A DNA stretch of 64,000 nt from Roseomonas alba (GTDB taxonomy: Bacteria > Pseudomonadota > Alphaproteobacteria > Acetobacterales > Acetobacteraceae). Each line of letters begins with the position of its first letter. Positions within the stretch are counted from its first letter, which is position 1. The DNA lies in NCBI RefSeq assembly GCF_019430885.1, contig NZ_JAHYBZ010000009.1, positions 281,762-345,761 on the forward strand. Direction: 5' to 3'. Position numbers and translations under genes: made by a program. Shown in pieces: positions 23,050 to 30,637 of this stretch. Below the pieces are notes generated by a model. The model saw nothing but the letters and a program-made list of their open reading frames with translations. It did no database searches and was not told the origin of the DNA.

Positions 23050-23280
23050 CCGGAAGGGCTCTGCCCCTCCGGACCACCCCGCCAAATGCTGAGAGCATTT
23101 GGAATGCCCGATACTTGGTGCCGGGCGCGAACGGCATGCTGCGCCCTCACAGCGCGCTCCGGGTGCGAATTCGGGTCTCGGTTCTGATCGTGCCAGCGGC
23201 GCCCGGCGCCAGGTGACGGTTTCCAAAGGCCTCGGCGCTTTGGCGGGGTGAGGTTTGGAGAGGGGCAGAGTGCCTCTCCA
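23050..23280. repeat. Dispersed hairpin element, copy C
   Basis: This 231-bp copy runs from the hairpin CCGGAAGGGC...GCCCCTCCGG at 23050-23072 to GGAGAGGGGC...GTGCCTCTCC at 23257-23279. The left arm has a variant hairpin (CCAAATGCT/AGCATTTGG) and GATACTTGGTGCCGGGC; the right arm has GCGCCAGGTGACGGTTTCC and a CCAAAGGCC hairpin. Its core (CGAACGGCATGCTGC, CTCACAGCGCGCT, TCGGGTCTCGG) is shared with the copy at 50109 and, inverted, with copy A. It lies between pyrD and the racemase-like gene, both on the - strand. Confidence 0.85.
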
Positions 23281-23335
23281 TTGCCGCCAGTCCCGAATTC
23301 CGCGCGCGCCTGGGGTGAAGGCCCCAACGCGCGCC

Positions 23336-23980
23336 TCAGCCCCCGAGCAGCCCCTTCAGCTTGAGCACCGCGCTGTCCGGCGTGGTCAGCACGGGCTTGC
23401 CCGTCGCTGCCTCCACCAGCGGCTTCGCCCGTGCCAGACTGAACTGCCCGAGCGCGATGGCGTCGCAATCCGCCAGATCCTTCGCCGCCTCGGCCGCCAG
23501 CCGGTCATGCGTCGCGACGTCGCCGGCATCGAGCGCGGCGAGCGCCCCCTCGGCGACCTTCGGCACCACGGTGACCCCCGGCGGGAATTCCGGCGTCATG
23601 GACGGGATGGTGCCCGGGAAGGTCACCAGCAGCCCGATCCGCGTGCCCCTGGTCACCGCTTCCTCGATCATCGCCTCGTTCGGCTTCAGCACCGGCATGG
23701 GGGCGAGGTCGGCGGCGCAGGCCTCGATTGGCGGCCCAAAGGCGGAACAGGTGAACAGGATCGCATCCGCGCCCGTGCCGGCGGCATAGCGCGCGAGCGT
23801 CAGGAAGCGTTCCGTCATGCGTGGCGTGAGCTTTCCCTCCCGCGCCAGATCGGCCGAGAGGCTGTCATCCAGCAGGCTCATCAGCACCTGGCCGGGCCAT
23901 AGCCGCGCGAAGGCCGCCTCGATCGGCGGCGGTGAATGCCGCAGCGCGTGGATCAGGGCGATTCGCCTCGGGGCACTCAC
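23336..23980 (-). CDS. Aspartate/glutamate racemase-like protein with one catalytic Cys
   Basis: This 214-residue protein resembles the Asp/Glu/hydantoin racemase superfamily. The first half has the Cys78 motif ILFTCSAFGPPIEA and an RIGLLVTFPGTIPSM segment. The second catalytic Cys, normally in an L-x-C-T motif, is replaced: the matching place reads AIALGQFSLA (about residues 175-184). A two-base racemase mechanism is therefore unlikely unless another residue substitutes; a decarboxylase or isomerase using one Cys is possible. The GTG at 23980 overlaps the upstream stop by four bases. Confidence 0.75.
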   Translation of the reverse strand: MSAPRRIALIHALRHSPPPIEAAFARLWPGQVLMSLLDDSLSADLAREGKLTPRMTERFLTLARYAAGTGADAILFTCSAFGPPIEACAADLAPMPVLKPNEAMIEEAVTRGTRIGLLVTFPGTIPSMTPEFPPGVTVVPKVAEGALAALDAGDVATHDRLAAEAAKDLADCDAIALGQFSLARAKPLVEAATGKPVLTTPDSAVLKLKGLLGG

Positions 23981-24480
23981 TGATTCGGGCTTCCGCAGCG
24001 GCGCAGCGGAGAGGGCATCTCGCGGCAATTCGGGAAGGTGATCTCGTTGGGGCCGGTCTGCTCGACTTCGAGCGTGTCCGGGCCGCCGGGGCAGCCGAAG
24101 CCGATTTCGGGCGGTACGCGGCCACCGGCCGGCGCGACGGGAATGAAGCGGAAGGTGGCCCCGTCCGGCCGGGTCGCCACCGTCTCGATGAGGCGCTGAC
24201 GGTAGGCGGGGTCGAGGATGCCCGTGCGCAGCACCGCTTCCCGCGTGAAGATCACGGTGGGCTGGCCGAAGCAGCGGGCCGACTCGGTATCGCCGGGCGG
24301 GTAGATGCCACCGGTCCAGGACCCGAACAGCCATTCATGCGGTGGTGCGGCGCGCGGGGCAGGGGCGGCGGGGGCTGCCGGTGCCGCAGGCGCGGGGGCC
24401 GGCGTACCGGCCCGCTGAGCCACGGCCGCACTCGTCATCAGCGGGACGGCGAGGATCAGGCAGCGGGCGATGTGGCGCAT
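23977..24480 (-). CDS. Hypothetical secreted protein
   Basis: I do not recognise this 167-residue protein. It has a clear Sec signal peptide (residues 1-22, MRHIARCLILAVPLMTSAAVAQ), an Ala/Pro linker (about residues 25-50), and a globular domain opening with EWLFGSWTGGIYPPG. Two Cys pairs could form disulfides in the periplasm. The SWTGG start of the domain recalls lipocalin-like periplasmic proteins, but this is weak. It is the first gene of a two-gene unit with the racemase-like gene, which starts inside its stop codon. Confidence 0.75.
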   Translation of the reverse strand: MRHIARCLILAVPLMTSAAVAQRAGTPAPAPAAPAAPAAPAPRAAPPHEWLFGSWTGGIYPPGDTESARCFGQPTVIFTREAVLRTGILDPAYRQRLIETVATRPDGATFRFIPVAPAGGRVPPEIGFGCPGGPDTLEVEQTGPNEITFPNCREMPSPLRRCGSPNQ

Positions 24481-24553
24481 GGACGTGCTCCTTCCGGCGC
24501 GGCGGGAATGCCGGTATGACCCGGCCGGCCCGGTCGCGGCAAGCCGGCGGGGG

Positions 24554-25777
24554 TCAGGCGACCGCCGGAACCGCCCGCGGGCCATCCCGCACCGGGATGT
24601 GGATCAGGGCGGCGAAGGCGGCGGCGGCGATGCCGAAGCTCCACATCAGATCGTAGGATCCGGTGCGGTCGAAGACGAGCCCGCCCAGGAAGGCCCCCGT
24701 GAAGCCGCCGAGCTGGTGCCCCAGGAAGATGATGCCGAAGATGGTCGCGAGCCAGCGCGTCCCCCAGTTCCGCGCGCAGAGCGCGACGGTGGGCGGTACC
24801 GTGGACAGCCACAGCACGCCCATCAGGGCTGAGAAGATCATGACGCTGACCGTCGTCTTCTCGGCGAACAGGAAGCCTGTCATCAGCACGCCGCGCGCGG
24901 CGTAGATGCAGACCAGCAATTCCCGCCGCTTCCAGCGCTGCGTCAGCTCGCCCGACAACAGCGACCCGCCGATGTTGAACAGACCGATCATCGAGATCGC
25001 GCCCGCCCCGACATAGAGCGGCAGGCCGCAGCTATGGACGAAGCCCGGCAGGTGCACGGTCAGGAAGGAGACATGCACCCCGCAGACGAAGAAGCCGAAG
25101 AACAGGCACCAGAAGGACGGGTCGCGGAAGGCGCGGGACAGCGCCATCGACGCTGTTCCGCCATCCTCGGCGCCGGGCTTCGCGGGGGCGGGCCGGTCGG
25201 CCAGCGGCAGGGCGAGGGGGATCATCAGCAGCGCCGCCGCCGCCATGGCGATCAGCGCCCATTGCCAACCGAAGCCTTGGATGGCAAGGCCGGCGAGCGG
25301 CACCACCAGGAATTGCCCGGCCGACGAGCCCGCCGTGCCCAGCCCGACGGCCCGGCCACGCTTCTCCTCCGGCAGCAGGCGCGTCAGCGAGGCGATGATG
25401 GTCGGCATCCCGGCCGCCGAGACCGCGACGCCCATCACCAGCCCGGCGAAGAAAGTGAAGACCGGCAGCCCGTCCGACATCGCCATGCCGAGGATGCCCG
25501 CCGCGTAGAGCAGCGCACCCCCCATGATCACGGTCCGCCCGCCGAACCGGTCGGCGAGCTGCCCGGTCAGCGGCTGGGACACCCCGTTCAGCAGGACCTG
25601 CAGGGCGATGGCGAAGGCGAAGCCGGAGGCCGACCAGGCATGGGCCTCGGTCATCGGCGCGAGGAACAGGCCGAAGGATTGCCGCAGCCCCATGGCGAGC
25701 ATCGCCCCTGCCACGGCACAGGTAATGAGGATCCCCGCCGGCAGCGCGGCGCGGGAAGCGGCGGTGGACAGGCTCAT
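24554..25777 (-). CDS. MFS transporter
   Basis: This 407-residue protein has twelve predicted transmembrane segments in two halves separated by a charged loop around residues 195-215. The MFS signature between helices 2 and 3 is present as GQLADRFGGRTVIMGG. The first helix pattern (AGAMLAMGLRQSFGLFLAPM) resembles the oxalate/formate antiporter-like and monocarboxylate-like MFS groups. The substrate cannot be deduced. The ATG at 25777 is chosen because it begins the hydrophobic first helix; the longer open frame upstream reaches the tRNA. Confidence 0.85.
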   Translation of the reverse strand: MSLSTAASRAALPAGILITCAVAGAMLAMGLRQSFGLFLAPMTEAHAWSASGFAFAIALQVLLNGVSQPLTGQLADRFGGRTVIMGGALLYAAGILGMAMSDGLPVFTFFAGLVMGVAVSAAGMPTIIASLTRLLPEEKRGRAVGLGTAGSSAGQFLVVPLAGLAIQGFGWQWALIAMAAAALLMIPLALPLADRPAPAKPGAEDGGTASMALSRAFRDPSFWCLFFGFFVCGVHVSFLTVHLPGFVHSCGLPLYVGAGAISMIGLFNIGGSLLSGELTQRWKRRELLVCIYAARGVLMTGFLFAEKTTVSVMIFSALMGVLWLSTVPPTVALCARNWGTRWLATIFGIIFLGHQLGGFTGAFLGGLVFDRTGSYDLMWSFGIAAAAFAALIHIPVRDGPRAVPAVA

Positions 25778-25915
25778 GCGGACGCTCCCGGTCGTCCCGC
25801 ACCATCTCATTCCGTTCCGCGCCGCGGCAACCGCTCCCGCCGCGCAGATCAGCCATGCATGCGCACGCGCGGTTGACGAGACGGGCATCGCGGCCGTATT
25901 CCCCGCGCCTCCGGT

Positions 25916-25992
25916 GGCGGCCATAGCTCAGTTGGTAGAGCGCCAGGTTGTGGTCCTGGATGTCACGGGTTCGAGTCCCGTTGGTCGCCCCA
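25916..25992 (+). tRNA. tRNA-His (anticodon GTG)
   Basis: The cloverleaf is complete: acceptor GCGGCCA pairs with TGGTCGC (one G-T pair), D-arm GCTC...GAGC, anticodon stem CCAGG/CCTGG with loop TTGTGGT giving anticodon GTG, and T-arm ACGGG/CCCGT with TTCGAGT. The extra G at -1 (25916) faces discriminator C73 (25989), the identity pair for histidyl-tRNA synthetase. CCA is encoded at 25990-25992. Confidence 0.97.
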
Positions 25993-26076
25993 CCCCCTTC
26001 CTTGCTGCCTGTCGCCCGTGCCGGCTAGCTTTGGGCCGTCATTAGACCGTGCCGCCTGTGCGGAAGGGGTTTCCAC

Positions 26077-26763
26077 ATGTCGCAGACCGCCGCCGTCGCG
26101 GCCATGGCGCCGGTTTTTCGCCAGATCACGAAGCATCTGCCGGATTGGCGTCCTGGCGTGATTTTCGATGTCGGCGCGAATATCGGGCAGAGCTGCACGA
26201 CCTACGCGTCGAGTTTTCCTGACGCCGCCATCCATGCCTTCGAACCCGTGCCCGAGACCTTTTCCGAACTGCGGAGACGCATCGAGCCCTACCCGAACAT
26301 CACGGCACACCCGATCGGCCTGTCCTGCCGCGCCGGGGAGGCACGGATGACCGCCATCGGGACCACCCCGGGCAACCGGCTGCTGGGCCCCGAGGAGCGG
26401 GTGGCGGTGAAGACGCAGGCAGTGCGGCTCGATACCGGCGCAGCCATGGCGGACGAGCTGGGCGTGGAGGCGATCTCCTTCCTGAAGATCGACACGGAAG
26501 GCCACGATCTCGACGTCATCCTGGGTTTCGCGCCGATGCTGGACTCGGTGGACTTCGTGCAGGTCGAGGCGAGCATGAACCCCTACAACCGCACGCATGT
26601 GCCGTTCCGTCTCCTTGAGGATACGCTGCGGCACTTCGGCTACCTGCTGTTCAACATCTTCGAGCCGACACAGGAATTCAAACGGGGAGGGCGCCCCGTC
26701 CTGCGCCGCTGCAACCCGGTCTTCATCGCCGGGCGACTGGTCGATCTGACCGGGATCTCCTGA
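26077..26763 (+). CDS. FkbM family methyltransferase
   Basis: This 228-residue SAM-dependent O-methyltransferase has motif I as FDVGANIGQSCTTYA near residues 30-44, an acidic HAFEPVPETF motif II, and the FkbM hallmark FLKIDTEGHDLDVI near residue 135. Such enzymes often methylate sugars of polysaccharides or secondary metabolites; the acceptor is unknown. A GGAAGGGG ribosome binding site precedes the ATG. It stands alone between tRNA-His and a repeat-rich gap; there is no glycan cluster in the window. Confidence 0.88.
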   Translation: MSQTAAVAAMAPVFRQITKHLPDWRPGVIFDVGANIGQSCTTYASSFPDAAIHAFEPVPETFSELRRRIEPYPNITAHPIGLSCRAGEARMTAIGTTPGNRLLGPEERVAVKTQAVRLDTGAAMADELGVEAISFLKIDTEGHDLDVILGFAPMLDSVDFVQVEASMNPYNRTHVPFRLLEDTLRHFGYLLFNIFEPTQEFKRGGRPVLRRCNPVFIAGRLVDLTGIS

Positions 26764-27060
26764 TACCAGCGGCCTTATCGGCCTTTGGCGGGTGGGGGTT
26801 GGGGGGGGAGGGAGCCTTCCCCGCGCCACCGTCGCCACAATTTTCGCGCGGAGAGCGCGACGCCCCTCCAATTTCCACCTCACCGTCCTTGCGCGACCGC
26901 CATCGGCGGGGTGCAGCCGCCCGGCGGGGTTCCTTGCGCGATCCCGCGGCTGGGGCAGGATGCGCCCTGCCTTCCGGCCAAACCTCCCTGCCGATCGCCC
27001 CCGCTGCGACGTGATCGCGGGCGGCGAAGGGGCGACCGACCTGCTTCCGCTGATGAAGAA
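26764..27060. other. Repeat-related gap with promoter-like motif
   Basis: No credible gene is seen. The left part (26769-26870) is a decayed relative of the dispersed element (GGCCTTTGGCGGGTGGGGG, then GC-rich inverted fragments). At 26934-26963 lies TTGCGCGATCCCGCGGC followed by TGGGGCAGGATGC, nearly identical to the sequence 50 bases before the SDR start at 29200, but here no gene follows. Confidence 0.45.
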
Positions 27061-27327
27061 CGGAGGGGCGCCGCCCCTCCGAACCACCCCGCCATCGGGG
27101 TCCCCATGACGTTGCGCAACGTCATGGGGTGCCCTGGGGCCTGGAGCCCCTGGAGCGCAGTCTGTTGGTGCCGGGCGTGGCCGCTACCCCAGGTTCCTTA
27201 TCGCTCGCATCGTGCACAAAGGCGGGTCACGGTAGCATTCTGCCGGCAGCGCACGGCACCAAGTGACGGTTTCCAAAGGCCTCGGGCCTTTGGTGGGGAG
27301 AGCTCGAGAGGGCAAAGCTCCTCTCGG
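27061..27327. repeat. Dispersed hairpin element, copy D
   Basis: This 267-bp copy begins with a perfect palindrome CGGAGGGGC...GCCCCTCCG (27061-27081) and ends with GAGAGGGC...GCTCCTCTC (27306-27325). It contains the accessory palindrome CCCCATGACGTTGC/GCAACGTCATGGGG at about 27102-27127. The right arm is typical: CACCAAGTGACGG, TTTCC, AAAGGCC and GGGCCTTTGG. It lies about 100 bases beyond the 3' end of the amidase gene. Confidence 0.85.
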
Positions 27328-27429
27328 TTCCACAGCGCAGGCATCAGGGCCATCACGAAGGCCCTGGCCGTCGCCGAGGCCGGGCGCCACGTGCGGCGAT
27401 CCTACACCGGGGACGTGGCCGCCAACCGA

Positions 27430-28938
27430 TCAGCTTTCGAGTGCAGTGGGCACCCGCCGCGGCCCCGTGCCGTCCAGCAGCGGTTCCAGCGCCATGCCGA
27501 CCTGCAGCAGCGTCTGCTCGCCCAGCCGGCGGGCGATGAACTGCACGTTGGTCGGCAAGCCGGCCTCGCTAAATCCGCTACGCAGCGTCAATGAGGGATG
27601 GCCCGTGACCGAAGCCGGGACCATCGCGTTCTGCAGCATGAAGTCGGCGACCTCGGACGGCGGATTGAAACGGCCGGCCACATGGAAGGTGCCGGGCAGC
27701 AGGACGAGGTCGTAGTCCCGCAGGAAGACTTCCATCTCCGCCCCCAGTTCGGCCGCCCGCTTCGTCGCGCGCGCATAATCGAGCACGTTGGTGCCGGTCG
27801 CACGCGGCAGGCGGTCGCGGATGCCCTGCCCGACGCGGGAGGGGTCCGGCTCGATGAGCCCGATATTGGAGATGTAGAATTCGACGCCACCGATCACGCC
27901 TGCGACGCGGCCATAGGTTGCAAGCGATTGCGGCAGGCTGACGGAAACCAGCTCGGCACCGCGGCTACGCAGCGCATCGCGCGTGGCCGCGAGGCCTGCG
28001 GCGATGGCCGGCGTCACCTTCGACCATTCCTCGCCGTCCAGTGCGACGACACCCACGCGCACGCCCCGAAGATCGGCGGGGATCGCCGGATTGAAGGCGA
28101 AGGGGGGAAGGTCGAGCGAGGTCGGATCCCGGGGATCGAAGCCCGACATGGCCTGCAGGGCGATGCCGCAATCGGCCACGTACCAAGCGATCGGCCCCAC
28201 CGTGTCGCGCGACCAGGTGTTTTCCAGCGCGCCAAACCGGCTGATACGGCCATAGGTGGGCTTGAGACCCTGGGCGCCGCAGGCCGCTGCCGGGAGGCGC
28301 ACCGACCCGCCGGTATCCGATCCGACTCCGATCAAGGTCGTGCGGCCGCCCACGCCAGCGCCCGGGCCGGTGGAAGACCCGCCGGAAAACCGGGTGAGAT
28401 CCCAGGGATTGCGGGCCAGGGGATGCGGCAGGTCACCATAGAGACGCACCGTGCCGGTGGCGAACTCGCCGGTATCCATCTTGCCGAGGAGGACGCCGCC
28501 AGCCTCGTTGAGCCGGACCACCGCCCCGGACCATTGACCGGAAAGGCTGGACAGATCGACGCGCGAATTGTTGGTCGTCGGGATGTCGCCGGTGAAGAAC
28601 AGGTCCTTCACGCCGAACGGAATGCCGTGCATCGGCCCGCGATCCCGGCCGGCTTCGAGTTCGGCCTGCGCCTGCCGGGCGGCGGCCCGCGCATGGTTCC
28701 GCGCGACATGGATGAAGCTGCCGAGCCGCTCATCCACCTTGTCGATGCGGGCCAGATAGGCGTCGGTCAACTCGACCGCGCTGATCCTGCGCTCACGCAT
28801 CAGCTTGCCGGCTTCCGTCGCCGACAGCAGCGTGAGGTCCTGGGCAGGGTCTGCGTGCGATGCCATGCCGCCGGATGCGGCGAATGCGGCTGTTCCGGCG
28901 CCGAGCAGGGCGCGACGCGACAATGTCGGTTCGGTCAT
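27430..28938 (-). CDS. Tat-exported amidase (amidase signature family)
   Basis: This 502-residue enzyme carries a twin-arginine signal (SRRALLGAGTAAFAASG, residues 7-23) and so is probably exported folded. The amidase-signature triad is present: Lys111 in GVKDLFF, a cis-Ser in GGSSTG (188-189), and the nucleophile Ser212 in SDTGGSVRLPA. It hydrolyses an unknown amide; related enzymes act on aryl or peptide amides. The gene is monocistronic in appearance. Length and motif spacing are normal, so it should be active. Confidence 0.88.
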   Translation of the reverse strand: MTEPTLSRRALLGAGTAAFAASGGMASHADPAQDLTLLSATEAGKLMRERRISAVELTDAYLARIDKVDERLGSFIHVARNHARAAARQAQAELEAGRDRGPMHGIPFGVKDLFFTGDIPTTNNSRVDLSSLSGQWSGAVVRLNEAGGVLLGKMDTGEFATGTVRLYGDLPHPLARNPWDLTRFSGGSSTGPGAGVGGRTTLIGVGSDTGGSVRLPAAACGAQGLKPTYGRISRFGALENTWSRDTVGPIAWYVADCGIALQAMSGFDPRDPTSLDLPPFAFNPAIPADLRGVRVGVVALDGEEWSKVTPAIAAGLAATRDALRSRGAELVSVSLPQSLATYGRVAGVIGGVEFYISNIGLIEPDPSRVGQGIRDRLPRATGTNVLDYARATKRAAELGAEMEVFLRDYDLVLLPGTFHVAGRFNPPSEVADFMLQNAMVPASVTGHPSLTLRSGFSEAGLPTNVQFIARRLGEQTLLQVGMALEPLLDGTGPRRVPTALES

Positions 28939-29199
28939 AGAGGCGGTAGTTCCTGGGTAGACTCCCCGACAGCGCTAGCGCCCAGTTCGGCGCATGGCAA
29001 ATAGCCCCAGGGAACCACCGTCATTCATGGGCGGGATACGTTCTGATATCGCCGCGATGCCTGGGTGGAGGGGGCCTTGCTGCACCGGCAAGGCTTCGGC
29101 CGTTCAAGGTCCGGTCTTCCCCCTGGCAGGCTTGGCCGGCGCCGCCTTGCGCGGTTCCGTGGCTGCGGCAGGATGCCCTCGACGCGAGAGGAAACATCC
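28939..29199. promoter_or_regulatory. Divergent amidase/SDR intergenic region with promoter-like motif
   Basis: The sequence TTGCGCGGTTCCGTGGC followed by TGCGGCAGGATGC at 29147-29176 lies upstream of the SDR gene and is nearly identical to 26934-26963. TTGCGC and AGGATG with 17 bases between could be -35 and -10 elements. A GAGAGGA ribosome binding site lies just before the ATG at 29200. No gene is seen in the gap. Confidence 0.45.
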
Positions 29200-29985
29200 A
29201 TGCACATCACACTGAATGGCCGCACGGCCCTGATCACCGGCGGCTCCAAGGGCCTCGGCCTTGCCATGGCCAAGGCTTTCGCCGCGGCTGGCGGCCATGT
29301 CGCGGTCGTCGCCCGCGGCGCTGAATCCCTGGCCCAAGCGGAAGCCGAACTCCGCGAGGCAGCGCCGACCGCGAAGACCGTCGCCATCGCCGCCGACATC
29401 CGCACCGCGGAAGGCTGCGAACAGGCCTATGCCGGCGCCGTTCGCGCGCTCGGCCAGGTGGACATCCTGGTCAACAATGCCGGCACCTCCCAGCGCGGGC
29501 CGTTCCTCGAAGTGACGGATGCGCTGTGGCAGGACGACCTTGACCTCAAGCTCTTCGCGGCCGTGCGGCTGTGCCGCCAGGTGCTGCCGGGCATGCGCGA
29601 CCGGAAATGGGGCCGCATCATCAACGTGCTGAACATCGGGGCGAAGGCGCCCAAGGCCGCCAGCACGCCGACCTCCGTGTCGCGCGCCGCAGGGATGGCG
29701 CTGACGAAAGCCCTGGCGAACGAATTCGCGCCGCACAACGTGCTGGTGAACGCCATGCTGGTCGGCATTATCGAAAGCGACCAGTGGGTCCGCCGCCACG
29801 CCGCCGACAAGCGCAACGTCACCTGGGAGGAATGGAAGGCCGAACAGGGCAAGCCGGTCCCGCTGGGGCGCATCGGCAAGGCGGAGGAATTCGCCGCCAT
29901 GGCGCTGCTGCTCGCCTCCGAGATGGGCGGCTATGTCACGGGCACCGCGATCAATGTGGATGGTGGGTCCTCGCCCGTTGTGTGA
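29200..29985 (+). CDS. SDR-family protein lacking the catalytic Ser-Tyr-Lys
   Basis: This 261-residue short-chain dehydrogenase/reductase keeps the Rossmann features: TGGSKGLG at 13-20 for cofactor binding and NNAG at 92-95. The catalytic residues are changed. The Ser of the usual N-x-S-S motif is lost (INVLNIG, 141-147), and the Y-x-x-x-K motif reads T158-S-V-S-R162. The C-terminal half is normal in length and ends in the usual VDGGSS. It probably binds NAD(P) but cannot use the standard mechanism, or it uses another chemistry. A GAGAGGA site precedes the ATG. Confidence 0.85.
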   Translation: MHITLNGRTALITGGSKGLGLAMAKAFAAAGGHVAVVARGAESLAQAEAELREAAPTAKTVAIAADIRTAEGCEQAYAGAVRALGQVDILVNNAGTSQRGPFLEVTDALWQDDLDLKLFAAVRLCRQVLPGMRDRKWGRIINVLNIGAKAPKAASTPTSVSRAAGMALTKALANEFAPHNVLVNAMLVGIIESDQWVRRHAADKRNVTWEEWKAEQGKPVPLGRIGKAEEFAAMALLLASEMGGYVTGTAINVDGGSSPVV

Positions 29986-30073
29986 CCTGGGCTGACCGGA
30001 CCGTCTGTGAAACGGTTCCTGGCTGCAGGACGCGGCATCGTGGTGGGGTCTCCCGAGCAGGAGGAGACCCGCC

Positions 30074-30619
30074 ATGATCCCGATCCCGCAGCCGGCCCTC
30101 GCCTTGAACTCCAGCGACTTCTCCACCGCGAGCCACTACACCATGGAACATGAGGTGGTGGTCCGGCGCATCATCCGCCCCGAATCCATCATCGACATGG
30201 TCAGCGGAGCGGCGGGATCCGGCCGGCTGCGTGCCGTCATCATCAACGCCCATGGTATGGCCGGGCCGGATGGCGTGGCGCTCGGCACCGGTCTGCATCT
30301 GGGCAATGTGCATCTGTGGGGGGCTGTCCACGGGCTGATCGACCGGATCTGGCTGTGTGCCTGCCAGGTGGCCGACACGCCGGACGGTCAGAGCCTCTGC
30401 CAATCCCTCGCGGTGGCGACGGGGGCGGAGGTGGTGGCGAGTTCCGACCCGCAGAGCGTCGGCGGCGCGGACCGGGAATTCGCATTCGACTGGAACTGGC
30501 GGCTGGCCCGCGTCCCGCCGATGCAGATCGACGATTTCGAGGGCCATGTCATGCTCTGGAATGCCGAGGGCGAGGTGCGCGACTACGATCCCAACGTGCC
30601 TGGCCCCGGCGCGCAGTGA
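30074..30619 (+). CDS. Putative caspase-fold (DUF4347-like) protein
   Basis: The name is uncertain. This 181-residue protein has a pattern that recalls the DUF4347/C80-type caspase-like domains: a strand ending in AVIINAHGMAG (His60), a LHLGNVHLWG segment, then DRIWLCACQVADTPDGQSLCQSLA with Cys95 and Cys97, and a TGAEVVASSDP strand. The His and Cys at the ends of consecutive strands would form the protease dyad. There is no signal peptide, transmembrane segment or large adhesin part; in DUF4347 the domain is usually an N-terminal part of giant surface proteins. An AGGAGG site precedes the ATG at 30074. Confidence 0.5.
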   Translation: MIPIPQPALALNSSDFSTASHYTMEHEVVVRRIIRPESIIDMVSGAAGSGRLRAVIINAHGMAGPDGVALGTGLHLGNVHLWGAVHGLIDRIWLCACQVADTPDGQSLCQSLAVATGAEVVASSDPQSVGGADREFAFDWNWRLARVPPMQIDDFEGHVMLWNAEGEVRDYDPNVPGPGAQ

Positions 30620-30637
30620 CCGCCCGGGGCGCGGCGG

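Noticed and set aside
27061..27327. Insertion sequence as an explanation of the repeat copies
   Set aside because: No copy encodes a transposase and none is long enough to; they could at most be non-autonomous elements.
26785..27594. 269-codon + strand frame between the FkbM and amidase genes
   Set aside because: It is made of repeat sequence and the antisense end of the amidase gene; there is no domain or start signal.
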